This document shows positions 1 through 7,842 of a DNA stretch of 64,000 nt, piece by piece (the first letter of the stretch is position 1; each line of letters opens with the position of its first letter). Origin of the DNA: Haloflavibacter putidus (GTDB lineage Bacteria; Bacteroidota; Bacteroidia; Flavobacteriales; Flavobacteriaceae); assembly GCF_006546625.1 (NCBI RefSeq), contig NZ_VIAR01000006.1:124001-188000 (forward strand), in the 5' to 3' direction. The position numbers and the translations under genes were made by a program. The notes under the pieces are model-generated. The model was given only the letters and a program-made list of their open reading frames with translations. It was not told where the DNA came from and did no database searches.

Positions 1-679
1 TGCGGGCAACATCTAAAAAAAGTTTGTTTTCACGCTTATTTTTTCGCACAGCCGTGGTTAAATCTTCCGGATATTGTTTGGCGATATAAGTGGCAAGATT
101 TTGACTAAATTCTCTTACCGTATCAAAACCTTCCTCCGGTTTTATGGGCAACATAACATGCAATCCGCGCGAACCCGTTGTCATTACAAAAGCGGTAGCG
201 TTTAATTTTTCTTCAATTATTTTCCGAATACGTTCTGCAGCGGTTTTTATCGTTTCAAAATTGGTAGTACTCGGGTCTAAGTCAATTATAATTTTGTCGG
301 GCTTATTCAAATTGTTTTTTGTGCTTAAACCGGTATGAAAAATAATGCCGGCTTGATTTACCAAATAAATCAAACTGGCTTTATCGTTACACATTACATA
401 CTCTATTTTTCCGCCTTCCTGTTTTTTGGTTTTAATACTTTTTATCCAGTCTGGAAAATAATCCGGTTTGTCTTTTTGATAAAAATTTTTATCGTCAATC
501 CCGTTAGGAAAACGTTGTAAGGTAAGCGGTCGGTTTTTTAAATAAGGCAAGATAGTATCGGCTATTTTTTCGTAATATTCGATAATATCTCCTTTTGTCA
601 GACCTGCACTTGGGTAAAAAGTTTTGTCTAAATTTCCAATTTCAAAACTGTGCTTATTATAGCTTACTTCTTTTTCCAT
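1..679 (-). CDS. ligD: LigD-type DNA polymerase (PolDom), 3' end outside window
   Basis: This is the N-terminal 226 residues of a primase-polymerase of the LigD family, which adds nucleotides at broken DNA ends during Ku-dependent non-homologous end joining. The ATG at 677-679 opens a frame with no stop down to base 1, so the C-terminus lies outside the window. The metal-binding DLDP motif is at about residues 133-136, and TTGSRGLHV at 167-175 matches the conserved SGGKGLHV-like loop of the family. The gene starts only 5 bp after the ligase stop, so it is the third gene of a phosphoesterase-ligase-polymerase run that is a single fused protein in many bacteria. I see no frameshift linking it to the ligase. 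A ku gene could lie beyond base 1 but cannot be seen. Confidence 0.9.
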   Translation of the reverse strand, partial: MEKEVSYNKHSFEIGNLDKTFYPSAGLTKGDIIEYYEKIADTILPYLKNRPLTLQRFPNGIDDKNFYQKDKPDYFPDWIKSIKTKKQEGGKIEYVMCNDKASLIYLVNQAGIIFHTGLSTKNNLNKPDKIIIDLDPSTTNFETIKTAAERIRKIIEEKLNATAFVMTTGSRGLHVMLPIKPEEGFDTVREFSQNLATYIAKQYPEDLTTAVRKNKRENKLFLDVAR

Positions 680-684
680 AACAT

Positions 685-1683
685 TTAAGCTTCTTTTACT
701 ACTTCTTTCGCTTTTTTATCGTCTCGTAAACCTATATATCTGGGATGACGCAATTTATTGTTGTTAGTCCATTCCGTAAAGCCAACTTCTGCCACTAATT
801 TTGGTTTTAGCCAGAAAACATCTTTCTGCGGTAAGGCGTCTTCTTGCACAAAAGGCGGATTTTCTACTTCCAAATTTTTCATTTTATCGTGCAAAAACTC
901 TAAGGTTTCGTCGTCGTATCCCGTACCTACTTTGCTGGCATAATACAAATCTTCGCCTTTATAAAAACCAATGAGCAAGGCGCCAAAACCAATGCGTTCT
1001 CCTTGGGGTTTGGTGTAACCGCCAATTACAAATTCTTGCTCGTGCACACATTTAAACTTTAGCCAATTAGACGACCGCGAGTGTACGTAGGTGCTATCAC
1101 GCTTTTTAGCGATTAAGCCTTCCCAGTTTTTTTTGCAAGCTTCTTGAATAAATTTTTTACCGTTTTCGTTTTTATGTGGCGTAAACCGAATTGGATTTTG
1201 AAAGTTAAAAGCCTTCCTTAAAAGATTTTTACGGAAGTTAAAGCTCAAGTTACATAAGTTATAGCCTTCCAAAAAAAGCAAATCAAACACATAACAGTAA
1301 ACTTTTACACTGCTCTTTTTGGCTTCTTCTTCACTGCTTACGTGCATGCGCTTTTGCAATCTGGCAAAACTGGTAACATTTCCTTTAAAAGCCACAATCT
1401 CGCCATCTGCAATAAAGCTGTTTCTTTGCTTTTTAAAAGCCGCTACCAACTGGGGATATTTAAAATTGAGTTTTTTCTCGTTTCGGGAAAACAGGTTTAC
1501 TTCTTTTTTATTTTTTACAATTAGCACGCGCTCACCGTCTAATTTACGTTCAAAAACCCAGTCTTTATCTGAGAAGCGTTTGTGAGTTAATTTTGCTTTC
1601 ATTGGCGTGATAAATTCCGGTTGCTTTTCTTTTTGCAACTTTTTTTGTTGTGCTTCCGGTAAATTTTTCAGCAACTCATGCAT
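685..1683 (-). CDS. ATP-dependent DNA ligase (LigD ligase domain as a separate gene)
   Basis: This 332-residue ATP-dependent DNA ligase joins nicks and ends in DNA by an AMP-lysine intermediate. The nucleotidyltransferase motif I is ERKLDGER, with the adenylated lysine at about residue 47. The C-terminal half (VIGGYTKPQGER, then FGALLIGFY and SKVGTG) is the OB-fold region typical of LigD ligase domains. The length fits a lone adenylation plus OB-fold unit. It overlaps the end of the upstream phosphoesterase gene by 8 bp and is followed after 5 bp by the polymerase gene, so the three are almost certainly translated from one message. It probably acts with the two neighbouring proteins in double-strand break repair. 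Confidence 0.92.
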   Translation of the reverse strand: MHELLKNLPEAQQKKLQKEKQPEFITPMKAKLTHKRFSDKDWVFERKLDGERVLIVKNKKEVNLFSRNEKKLNFKYPQLVAAFKKQRNSFIADGEIVAFKGNVTSFARLQKRMHVSSEEEAKKSSVKVYCYVFDLLFLEGYNLCNLSFNFRKNLLRKAFNFQNPIRFTPHKNENGKKFIQEACKKNWEGLIAKKRDSTYVHSRSSNWLKFKCVHEQEFVIGGYTKPQGERIGFGALLIGFYKGEDLYYASKVGTGYDDETLEFLHDKMKNLEVENPPFVQEDALPQKDVFWLKPKLVAEVGFTEWTNNNKLRHPRYIGLRDDKKAKEVVKEA

Positions 1684-2278
1684 TCTCGCTGTCCTTTTTA
1701 ATTTGATTCATTGTGCGTTGGGTTAAAACCGATTTGTTTTCGGTAGAAGTCGGTTTTCGGCGTGCATCTGCTTTATCATCTTCTACCTTTTTAAGCAGCC
1801 ATTGGTTTTTCTCTTTATTTATCTGAATTAAAGTAAACCCGCCTTCCAGCTTTTTTCCGTTTAATATAAAAGTAGCTTGCCCGTTTTTAAGTTGTTTTTC
1901 TATAGGAATAATTTTTCCGTCATCATCTTTTTTATCGGATTTGTAAGTGCCGGCATCCCAAACCATAACCGTTCCGCCGCCGTATTGATCTTTGGGAATT
2001 ATGCCTTCAAAATCGGCATAATTAAACGGATGGTCTTCTGTAGCAATTGCCAAACGCTTTTCGTGCGGATCTACCGATGGACCTTTGGGAACGGCCCAAC
2101 TTTTTAAAACCCCGTTTACAGAAAGTCGAAAATCGTAATGCAAGTTGGAAGCATCGTGCTTCTGAATAACAAAGATTTGTTTATCGTTTTTCTTTTTGTC
2201 TTTCTCTTCCCCAAACGGTTCCGCCGAAAGGTCAAAGTCTCGCTTTTTTCTATATTCTTGTAAAAAATCTTTTGCCAT
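1676..2278 (-). CDS. LigD-type 3'-phosphoesterase
   Basis: This 200-residue protein matches the LigD 3'-phosphoesterase domain, which trims 3' ribonucleotides and 3' phosphates at DNA ends before ligation. The metal-binding HDASNLHYDFR motif is at residues 41-51, with His41, His47, Asp49 and Arg51. His83 and Tyr87 follow at the spacing known from the Pseudomonas LigD domain. A basic, charged tail after residue 170 resembles the linker that joins this domain to the ligase in fused LigD. It is the first gene of the three-gene set and overlaps the ligase start by 8 bp. No clear TAnnTTTG promoter box was found upstream. Confidence 0.9.
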   Translation of the reverse strand: MAKDFLQEYRKKRDFDLSAEPFGEEKDKKKNDKQIFVIQKHDASNLHYDFRLSVNGVLKSWAVPKGPSVDPHEKRLAIATEDHPFNYADFEGIIPKDQYGGGTVMVWDAGTYKSDKKDDDGKIIPIEKQLKNGQATFILNGKKLEGGFTLIQINKEKNQWLLKKVEDDKADARRKPTSTENKSVLTQRTMNQIKKDSENA

Positions 2279-2380
2279 TACATAAAACTTTAATTATTAA
2301 GATTTTGTATATGCATTTACATTTGCAAATTTTAGTTTTGTTTTTCCATAATTCTAAAGAGCAGAATAAGGAATTAAATA

Positions 2381-2407
2381 CGTCTCGACTGCGCTCGACG
2401 TGACCTC
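2381..2407. repeat. REP-like GC-rich imperfect palindrome
   Basis: In the 258-bp gap between the phosphoesterase gene and the DUF421 gene there is a GC-rich segment, CGTCTCGACTGCGCTCGACG, embedded in very AT-rich DNA. CGTC/GACG and CGA/TCG can pair to form a small bulged hairpin. It resembles the short dispersed extragenic palindromes found in many Bacteroidota genomes (from memory). Only one copy is seen here, so the repeat nature cannot be shown from this window. The rest of the gap shows no gene. Confidence 0.35.
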
Positions 2408-2536
2408 TAAAACTTTATCGAATTAGATTAAACGCGTTAAAAATTTTGTAAATGTAAGATACCCAATTAAATGCTGAAATAATTTTGTTTTAGCGTAATT
2501 TTAAAAGCAAATTCCGAAAATTTTAACAATGCTATA

Positions 2537-3064
2537 TTAATTGTCCATTACATCTTTAGTAACAAAATCTTCGACTTCTTTAGAAAGATCATCGCTGTGT
2601 AGAACCGATACATCGCCGGTGGTTTCAAAGATTACCGCCTTTACTTGACTAAGTCTAATCACGTTGGCTTCGCGTAATTTTCCGCGTAGGTCATTTTCAG
2701 TAACGCGGGCTTTTTTCAAGTTTTCATGCAGTATTTCTGTTCCCTTCATTAAATATAAAGGCTCGTTATCTACTCCTTTTGAGAAGGCTGGAAATCTTCT
2801 TAATCTTGCCACTATAAATTGTAAAGTATATAAAGAAAGTAAAGCAATTAACCCCTGCAAAATCCCAACGCTTTTGGAAGTAATGGTAGTAGCAATTAAA
2901 GAACCAATAGCGATAGTGGCGGCAAAATCGAAACCGGACATTTTAGAAAAACTGCGTTTCCCCATCAATCTGGTAAAAAGAATTACACCAACATACACTA
3001 AAACAGCGTGGATTATGGTAGCAAAAATAGTTGTGGTATAAGTTTCAAACCAATTGGACAACAT
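2537..3064 (-). CDS. DUF421 (YetF-type) membrane protein
   Basis: This 175-residue protein has three predicted N-terminal membrane segments (about residues 10-30, 45-62, 66-85) followed by a soluble domain. The soluble part, with NEPLYLMKGTEILHENLKKA and DLRGKLREANV, is the hallmark of the DUF421/YetF family. Family members are poorly characterised; some Bacillus members act in spores. It stands alone on the minus strand, divergent from the mevalonate genes. The sequence gives no specific substrate or role. Confidence 0.85.
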   Translation of the reverse strand: MLSNWFETYTTTIFATIIHAVLVYVGVILFTRLMGKRSFSKMSGFDFAATIAIGSLIATTITSKSVGILQGLIALLSLYTLQFIVARLRRFPAFSKGVDNEPLYLMKGTEILHENLKKARVTENDLRGKLREANVIRLSQVKAVIFETTGDVSVLHSDDLSKEVEDFVTKDVMDN

Positions 3065-3194
3065 AATAATAGGAGTTTGGTTAATTTTTGTAAGTTAATA
3101 AAGTATTTTACAGAATGGTAAGAATTTTATTTTCTATAACATTTTTTTGACTTGCTTTTCAGCTATTAAAAAAGAAGAACTTCTTCAGATAGTT

Positions 3195-3202
3195 TATATT
3201 TG
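3195..3202 (+). promoter_or_regulatory. -7 promoter box (TATATTTG) for mvaD
   Basis: TATATTTG matches the Bacteroidota -7 consensus TAnnTTTG and lies 18 bp upstream of the mvaD ATG. I do not see a convincing TTG -33 element at the expected distance. This box likely drives mvaD, the kinase and the prenyltransferase gene together. Confidence 0.6.
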
Positions 3203-3220
3203 CAAAAATTTTAAAGCGCT

Positions 3221-4312
3221 ATGACCGAAACAGAATTTATTCCCACAACTACTTTATCATACCCAGAGAAAGGAGCGTTTACTTGGGAGGCTCCCAGCAA
3301 TATTGCCTTGGTAAAATATTGGGGGAAGTATGGCGAGCAATTACCCAAAAACCCATCGGTTAGTTTTACCTTAAGTAATTGCAAAACCACTACCACTTTA
3401 AAATTTCAGAAAAAGGAGGAAAGCAAGGAAAAGTTTGATTTTCAAGTATTTTTAGACCAAAAGCGCGCAAAAGATTTTGACCCTAAAATTGCTCTGTTCT
3501 TTGAGCGCGTTCTTCCCTATCTGCCATTTTTAAAAGAATATCAATTTACTATAGAAACGCATAATTCTTTTCCGCATAGTAGCGGAATTGCCTCTTCGGC
3601 AAGCGGAATGAGTGCTTTGGCTTTGTGTCTGTTGAGTATAGAAAAAGCTGCCAATCCTAAACTTACCGAAGATTATTTTACCAAAAAAGCAGCTTTTTTA
3701 GCGCGTTTAGGTTCTGGTAGTGCAACCAGAAGTTTGCAAGGCGAAGTCGTAATTTGGGGCGAGCACAAAACAATAGAAAATAGTTCTAATCTTTACGGAA
3801 TTAAAGTAGAAAGTCCTATACACGAAAATTTTAAAAACTATAAAGACACGGTTTTATTGGTAGATAAAGGTCAAAAAACCGTAAGCAGTACGTTGGGACA
3901 TAATTTAATGATAGAGCATCCGTATGCGGAGCAGCGTTTTGAACAAGCGTTTTCTAATACCAAAAAATTACTGGAAATTTTAAAAAGTGGCGATTTAGAC
4001 AAATTCATTCATTTGGTAGAATCTGAAGCTTTGGCTCTACACGCTATGATGATGACCAGCAGTCCGTATTTTATTTTAATGCAGCCAAATACCTTGGCTA
4101 TTATTCATAAAATTTGGCAATTCCGTAAAGAAAACAATAGTAAAATTTGCTTTACTTTAGACGCCGGCGCCAACGTGCATTTACTGTATCCGGCTGTAGA
4201 AGAAGCAAAAGTTTTAGATTTCATTAAGAACCAGTTAGTTGCACATTGTCAAAAGGAACAGTATATTTGTGACCAAGTAGGAAAAGGTGCCAAGCAATTG
4301 CATTTTGCATAA
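3221..4312 (+). CDS. mvaD: diphosphomevalonate decarboxylase
   Basis: This 363-residue GHMP-superfamily enzyme decarboxylates mevalonate diphosphate to isopentenyl diphosphate, the last step of the mevalonate route. APSNIALVKYWGKY near residue 25 is the substrate-binding segment of this family. SSGIASSASGMSALAL is the ATP-binding glycine/serine loop. GSGSATRSLQG and LDAGANVHLLYP match the conserved active-site segments, with the catalytic Asp in the latter. It is the first gene of a probable operon: the mevalonate-kinase-like gene starts 30 bp downstream and a UbiA prenyltransferase follows. The cytosolic product would supply isoprenoid precursors for quinones, carotenoids and undecaprenyl carriers. 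Confidence 0.95.
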   Translation: MTETEFIPTTTLSYPEKGAFTWEAPSNIALVKYWGKYGEQLPKNPSVSFTLSNCKTTTTLKFQKKEESKEKFDFQVFLDQKRAKDFDPKIALFFERVLPYLPFLKEYQFTIETHNSFPHSSGIASSASGMSALALCLLSIEKAANPKLTEDYFTKKAAFLARLGSGSATRSLQGEVVIWGEHKTIENSSNLYGIKVESPIHENFKNYKDTVLLVDKGQKTVSSTLGHNLMIEHPYAEQRFEQAFSNTKKLLEILKSGDLDKFIHLVESEALALHAMMMTSSPYFILMQPNTLAIIHKIWQFRKENNSKICFTLDAGANVHLLYPAVEEAKVLDFIKNQLVAHCQKEQYICDQVGKGAKQLHFA

Positions 4313-4342
4313 CATCAACGTTTTCCGTTAGAAACCAAAACT

Positions 4343-5281
4343 ATGAAAGGACCATTATTTTACTCTAAGATTTTATTATTTGGCGAGTACGGCATTATTA
4401 AAGACTCCAAAGGTCTTTCTATTCCGTACAACTTTTATAATGGTGCGTTAAAAGTAGATCAAAATCTATCGGAAGCCAATCAAAAGTCCAACAACAACTT
4501 AAAACGTTTTGCAGATTATTTGCAGAATTTGCAAAAAAGCAATCCAGGTCTGGTACAATTTGATATAGAAAGCTTGCAAGCAGATATAGAGAAAGGTATG
4601 TATTTTGACAGCAGCATTCCGCAAGGATATGGTGTTGGTAGCAGTGGCGCTTTGGTAGCGGCTATTTACGATAAATATGCTCTGCAAAAAATAACGGTTT
4701 TAGAGAATTTAAGCAGAGAAAAACTTTTGCAATTAAAAGTGATTTTTAGTGAAATGGAGTCTTTCTTTCACGGAAAATCAAGTGGTTTAGATCCGCTAAA
4801 TTCTTATTTGAGTTTACCAATTCTTATTAACTCTAAAGATAATATTGAAGCAGCCGGCATCCCGTCGCAAACCAATAGCGGCAAAGGTGCGGTATTTTTA
4901 CTAGACAGCGGTAGCGTTGGCGAAACCGCGCCAATGGTAAACCTTTTTATGGAAAACATGAAGCAAGATGGGTTTAGAAATATGCTTAAAGACAAGTTTG
5001 TAAAACATACAGATGCTTGTGTAGACGACTTTTTAAAGGGTGATGTAAAATCGCTTTTCGGAAATATAAAAAAGTTGAGCAATGTGGTTTTGGCCAATTT
5101 TAAACCTATGATTCCAAAACAGTTTCACCAACTTTGGAAAGAAGGTATAGACTCCGGCAACTTCTATTTAAAACTTTGTGGCTCTGGTGGCGGCGGTTAT
5201 ATTTTAGGCTTTACGGAAGATTTAGACCAAGCTAAAAAAGCATTAAAAGACTATAAGCTGGAAGTAGTTTACAATTTCTAA
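4343..5281 (+). CDS. GHMP kinase, probable mevalonate kinase
   Basis: This 312-residue cytosolic kinase belongs to the GHMP family. The N-terminal SKILLFGEYGII, the ATP loop PQGYGVGSSGALVAAIYDKY at about residues 93-112, and the C-terminal LCGSGGGGYILGFTED motif are all present. Its place 30 bp after mvaD supports a role in the mevalonate pathway, most likely phosphorylation of mevalonate. Phosphomevalonate kinase is an alternative that the sequence alone does not exclude. The UbiA gene starts 9 bp downstream, so the three genes are probably co-transcribed. Confidence 0.87.
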   Translation: MKGPLFYSKILLFGEYGIIKDSKGLSIPYNFYNGALKVDQNLSEANQKSNNNLKRFADYLQNLQKSNPGLVQFDIESLQADIEKGMYFDSSIPQGYGVGSSGALVAAIYDKYALQKITVLENLSREKLLQLKVIFSEMESFFHGKSSGLDPLNSYLSLPILINSKDNIEAAGIPSQTNSGKGAVFLLDSGSVGETAPMVNLFMENMKQDGFRNMLKDKFVKHTDACVDDFLKGDVKSLFGNIKKLSNVVLANFKPMIPKQFHQLWKEGIDSGNFYLKLCGSGGGGYILGFTEDLDQAKKALKDYKLEVVYNF

Positions 5282-5290
5282 ACTTTTTTT

Positions 5291-6199
5291 ATGCTTTCAC
5301 GCAAAAACAAGCTTATACTGCTCAAGTTTGCCAGCTTGTTTTCTGTAATACGCGGTTATAATATTTTGGTTATTTGCCTCGCGCAATATCTGGCATCTAT
5401 CTATATTTTAGCTCCTCAAAAACCGGTTGGCGAAGTTTTATTTGATCCTAATCTATTTTTAATTGTTATAGCTTCTGCCTTGGCGATTGCTTCAGGATAT
5501 TTAATAAATAATTTTTACGATGTAGAAAAAGACCTGATAAATAGACCGCATAAAACTTTATTAGACAATTATGTGAGCCAAAAAACCAAACTGGCTCTAT
5601 ATTTTACGCTCAATCTTTTATCGGTTATTTTGGCGAGTTATGTTTCGTTTAAGGCGGTAATTTTCTTTTCGGTTTTTATTTTTTTTCTTTGGCTGTATTC
5701 GCATAAGCTAAAAAAATATGCTTTTATAGGCACTATTTCTGCCTCTATTCTGGCAATTACGCCGTTTTTTGTGGTTTTTGTTTATTATCAAAATTTTGAC
5801 TTTGTAATTTTTATTCACGCAACCTTTCTATTTTTAATTATTGCTATTAGAGAAGTGGTAAAAGATCTTGAAAATTTAAAAGGAGATTTTACCCATAACT
5901 ACGAAACCATTCCCGTAGTTTACGGAATTGGCTTTACCAAAAAATTAATTAGCAGTTTGGTTATTTTGGCCTTAATCCCGACTCTTGTTTTGGTAAGCGA
6001 TAATTTTCCTATTGGGTATATGCATTATTATTTTTTACTCAGTTTTGCGTTGCTTATTACCTTTCTTATTTTTTTATGGAAATCTACTTCCAAATTACAA
6101 TACACACTGTTACACAATTTATTGAAGTTAATTATCGTGATTGGCGTTTTTAGTATCTTGTTAATAGACCCGGCCGTGGTGCTGAATCGGATTTTTTAA
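5291..6199 (+). CDS. UbiA-family prenyltransferase
   Basis: This 302-residue integral membrane protein has about nine hydrophobic segments. It carries the two Asp-rich motifs of UbiA prenyltransferases: NNFYDVEKDLINRPHK near residue 77, and REVVKDLENLKGDF near residue 195, which bind the Mg-prenyl-diphosphate. Flavobacterial relatives in this context are usually named geranylgeranylglycerol-phosphate geranylgeranyltransferase, but the acceptor cannot be read from the sequence. It follows the mevalonate-kinase-like gene by 9 bp, so it uses the isoprenoid product of the same operon. Confidence 0.85.
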   Translation: MLSRKNKLILLKFASLFSVIRGYNILVICLAQYLASIYILAPQKPVGEVLFDPNLFLIVIASALAIASGYLINNFYDVEKDLINRPHKTLLDNYVSQKTKLALYFTLNLLSVILASYVSFKAVIFFSVFIFFLWLYSHKLKKYAFIGTISASILAITPFFVVFVYYQNFDFVIFIHATFLFLIIAIREVVKDLENLKGDFTHNYETIPVVYGIGFTKKLISSLVILALIPTLVLVSDNFPIGYMHYYFLLSFALLITFLIFLWKSTSKLQYTLLHNLLKLIIVIGVFSILLIDPAVVLNRIF

Positions 6200-6302
6200 A
6201 GAAATAAACTAAATAATTGCATTGTCTAATTTCTTCCGTTACAACGGAAAAACCAAAAAAATGCATTAAAAAAGCAATAGGTACTTATCGTTAAATATAT
6301 TG

Positions 6303-6310
6303 TACCTTTG
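6303..6310 (+). promoter_or_regulatory. -7 promoter box (TACCTTTG) for the pseudouridine synthase gene
   Basis: TACCTTTG matches TAnnTTTG exactly and lies 14 bp before the ATG at 6325. It separates this gene from the mevalonate operon upstream. Confidence 0.6.
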
Positions 6311-6324
6311 CAAAAATTTTAATT

Positions 6325-7146
6325 ATGGGCAAAACAAACAAACCAGGAAAAAAGAAGATGTCGCGAAAGCCTAACCAAAAGCAGAATATGCCTTCCAAAA
6401 AAATACAAGTAGACAAGCAAGTTAAGAATCCCGAAGCCGGGATGCGTCTCAATAAATATATAGCCAACTCCGGTATTTGCAGCAGACGTGATGCAGATAT
6501 TTACATAAAAGCCGGTAGCGTGCGCGTTAATGGCGAGGTTGTTACAGAAATGGGTTATAAAGTAAAACTCACCGATGAAGTAAAATTTGATGGTCGCAGA
6601 ATTAATCCGGAGAAAAAGGAATATGTGTTATTAAACAAACCAAGCGGCTTTTACGTAACCGGCAGTTTAGAAAAAAACAACCGTACCGTAATGGATTTGA
6701 TAGCCAATGCCAGCAAATCTAAATTAGACCCGATTGGTAGATTAGACACCAGCACAACTGGTTTGCTGTTGTTTACCAACGATGGGACAATGTCAAAAAA
6801 TTTGGGAAGTCCTAAAAAGCTTATTCGCCAGATTTATCACGTAGAATTAAACCGTAACTTAGACCAAGAAGATCTGGAAAGCATTAGAGATAACCAAGTT
6901 ATTTTAGAAGGTCAAAAAGTAATTGTAGACGATATTAGCTACGTAGAAAAGCAACCAAAACGGCAGGTTGGTATAGAATTAAAAAGTACCAAACCGCATA
7001 TTGTACAAAAAATGTTTAAAAAATTAGGCTATGAAGTAGTCAAGTTAGACCGTGTAGTTTTTGGCGGCTTAACAAAAAAAGATTTACCACGCGGACGTTT
7101 TAGACACCTTAGCAAACAAGAGGTAATTAACTTGGGAATGCTGTAA
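6325..7146 (+). CDS. rluB: 23S rRNA pseudouridine synthase, RsuA/RluB family
   Basis: This 273-residue enzyme converts a specific uridine in rRNA to pseudouridine. It has a very basic N-terminal extension (residues 1-38), an S4 RNA-binding domain at about 39-85 (MRLNKYIANSGICSRRDAD, VNGEVV), and the catalytic domain with GRLDTSTTGLLLFTNDG, where the Asp is the nucleophile. NKPSGFYVTG is also typical of the RsuA branch. The basic extension is common in Bacteroidota members. Assignment to RluB rather than RluF or RsuA is by overall resemblance only. Confidence 0.88.
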   Translation: MGKTNKPGKKKMSRKPNQKQNMPSKKIQVDKQVKNPEAGMRLNKYIANSGICSRRDADIYIKAGSVRVNGEVVTEMGYKVKLTDEVKFDGRRINPEKKEYVLLNKPSGFYVTGSLEKNNRTVMDLIANASKSKLDPIGRLDTSTTGLLLFTNDGTMSKNLGSPKKLIRQIYHVELNRNLDQEDLESIRDNQVILEGQKVIVDDISYVEKQPKRQVGIELKSTKPHIVQKMFKKLGYEVVKLDRVVFGGLTKKDLPRGRFRHLSKQEVINLGML

Positions 7147-7175
7147 ACTGTTTTAAGACTTTTAAAGACTAGTTT

Positions 7176-7808
7176 ATGAAAGATTGGATGATTTATTCTA
7201 TTGGGTTTACCGCTCAATTGTTTTTTGCCAGCCGAATAATAATCCAATGGTTTAAGTCTGAAAAGGCAGAAAAACTCAAAACCCCGGTAATTTTTTGGAA
7301 ATTAAGTCTTATTGGGGCTATTGTATTTTTTGTTTATGGCTATCTGCGTCGCGATTTTTCTATAATGCTTGGGCAAGCCATTATTTATGTAATTTACATT
7401 AGGAATTTACAACTGCAAAAAAAATGGCGAGCAAGTTCTATTTTTCTTAAAGCTTTGGTAATTGGTTTTCCTATTCTCTTTACTGCCTATGCCCTAATTT
7501 GGTCTCCGGTAAATTTTGTTTTATTATTTACCCAGTCTGAAGATGCGGGAATTGCCACTTGGTTAATGAGTGTTGGCGTTATTGGTCAAATTGTTTATAC
7601 CGGCAGGTTTATCTACCAATGGGTTATTGCAGAAAATAAGCAGCAATCTGATCTTCCTATAAATTTTTGGGTTATAAGTCTGGTTGGTTCGGCTATTTTA
7701 ATTTTTTATGCTATTATTCGTAAAGATCCGGTTTTATTTGCTTCACATGCTGGAGGCTCTGTAATTTATTTACGTAATATTTATATTGGCCGTCAAGCGG
7801 AAAAGTGA
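7176..7808 (+). CDS. tandem lipid-A-biosynthesis N-terminal (LAB_N) domain membrane protein
   Basis: This 210-residue membrane protein contains two copies of the small LAB_N domain. Each copy has an Arg-[ILF]-[IY]-xQW motif followed by P-x-x-FW and then YLR or YIR: RIIIQWFKSEK, TPVIFWKLS and YIRNLQ in the first half; RFIYQWVIAEN, LPINFWVIS and YLRNIYI in the second half. The domain is known as a module next to glycosyltransferases that act on lipid carriers. The gene lies 29 bp after the pseudouridine synthase and converges on a glycosyltransferase cluster. A role in sugar-lipid metabolism or transport is inferred from that context only. Confidence 0.8.
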   Translation: MKDWMIYSIGFTAQLFFASRIIIQWFKSEKAEKLKTPVIFWKLSLIGAIVFFVYGYLRRDFSIMLGQAIIYVIYIRNLQLQKKWRASSIFLKALVIGFPILFTAYALIWSPVNFVLLFTQSEDAGIATWLMSVGVIGQIVYTGRFIYQWVIAENKQQSDLPINFWVISLVGSAILIFYAIIRKDPVLFASHAGGSVIYLRNIYIGRQAEK

Positions 7809-7842
7809 TTTTTTTGGAAAACTTAATCTAAAAAGTTGGATT

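Noticed and set aside
144-520. Short plus-strand frames in the first 520 bases
   Set aside because: They lie opposite the polymerase gene, which has clear catalytic motifs on the minus strand.
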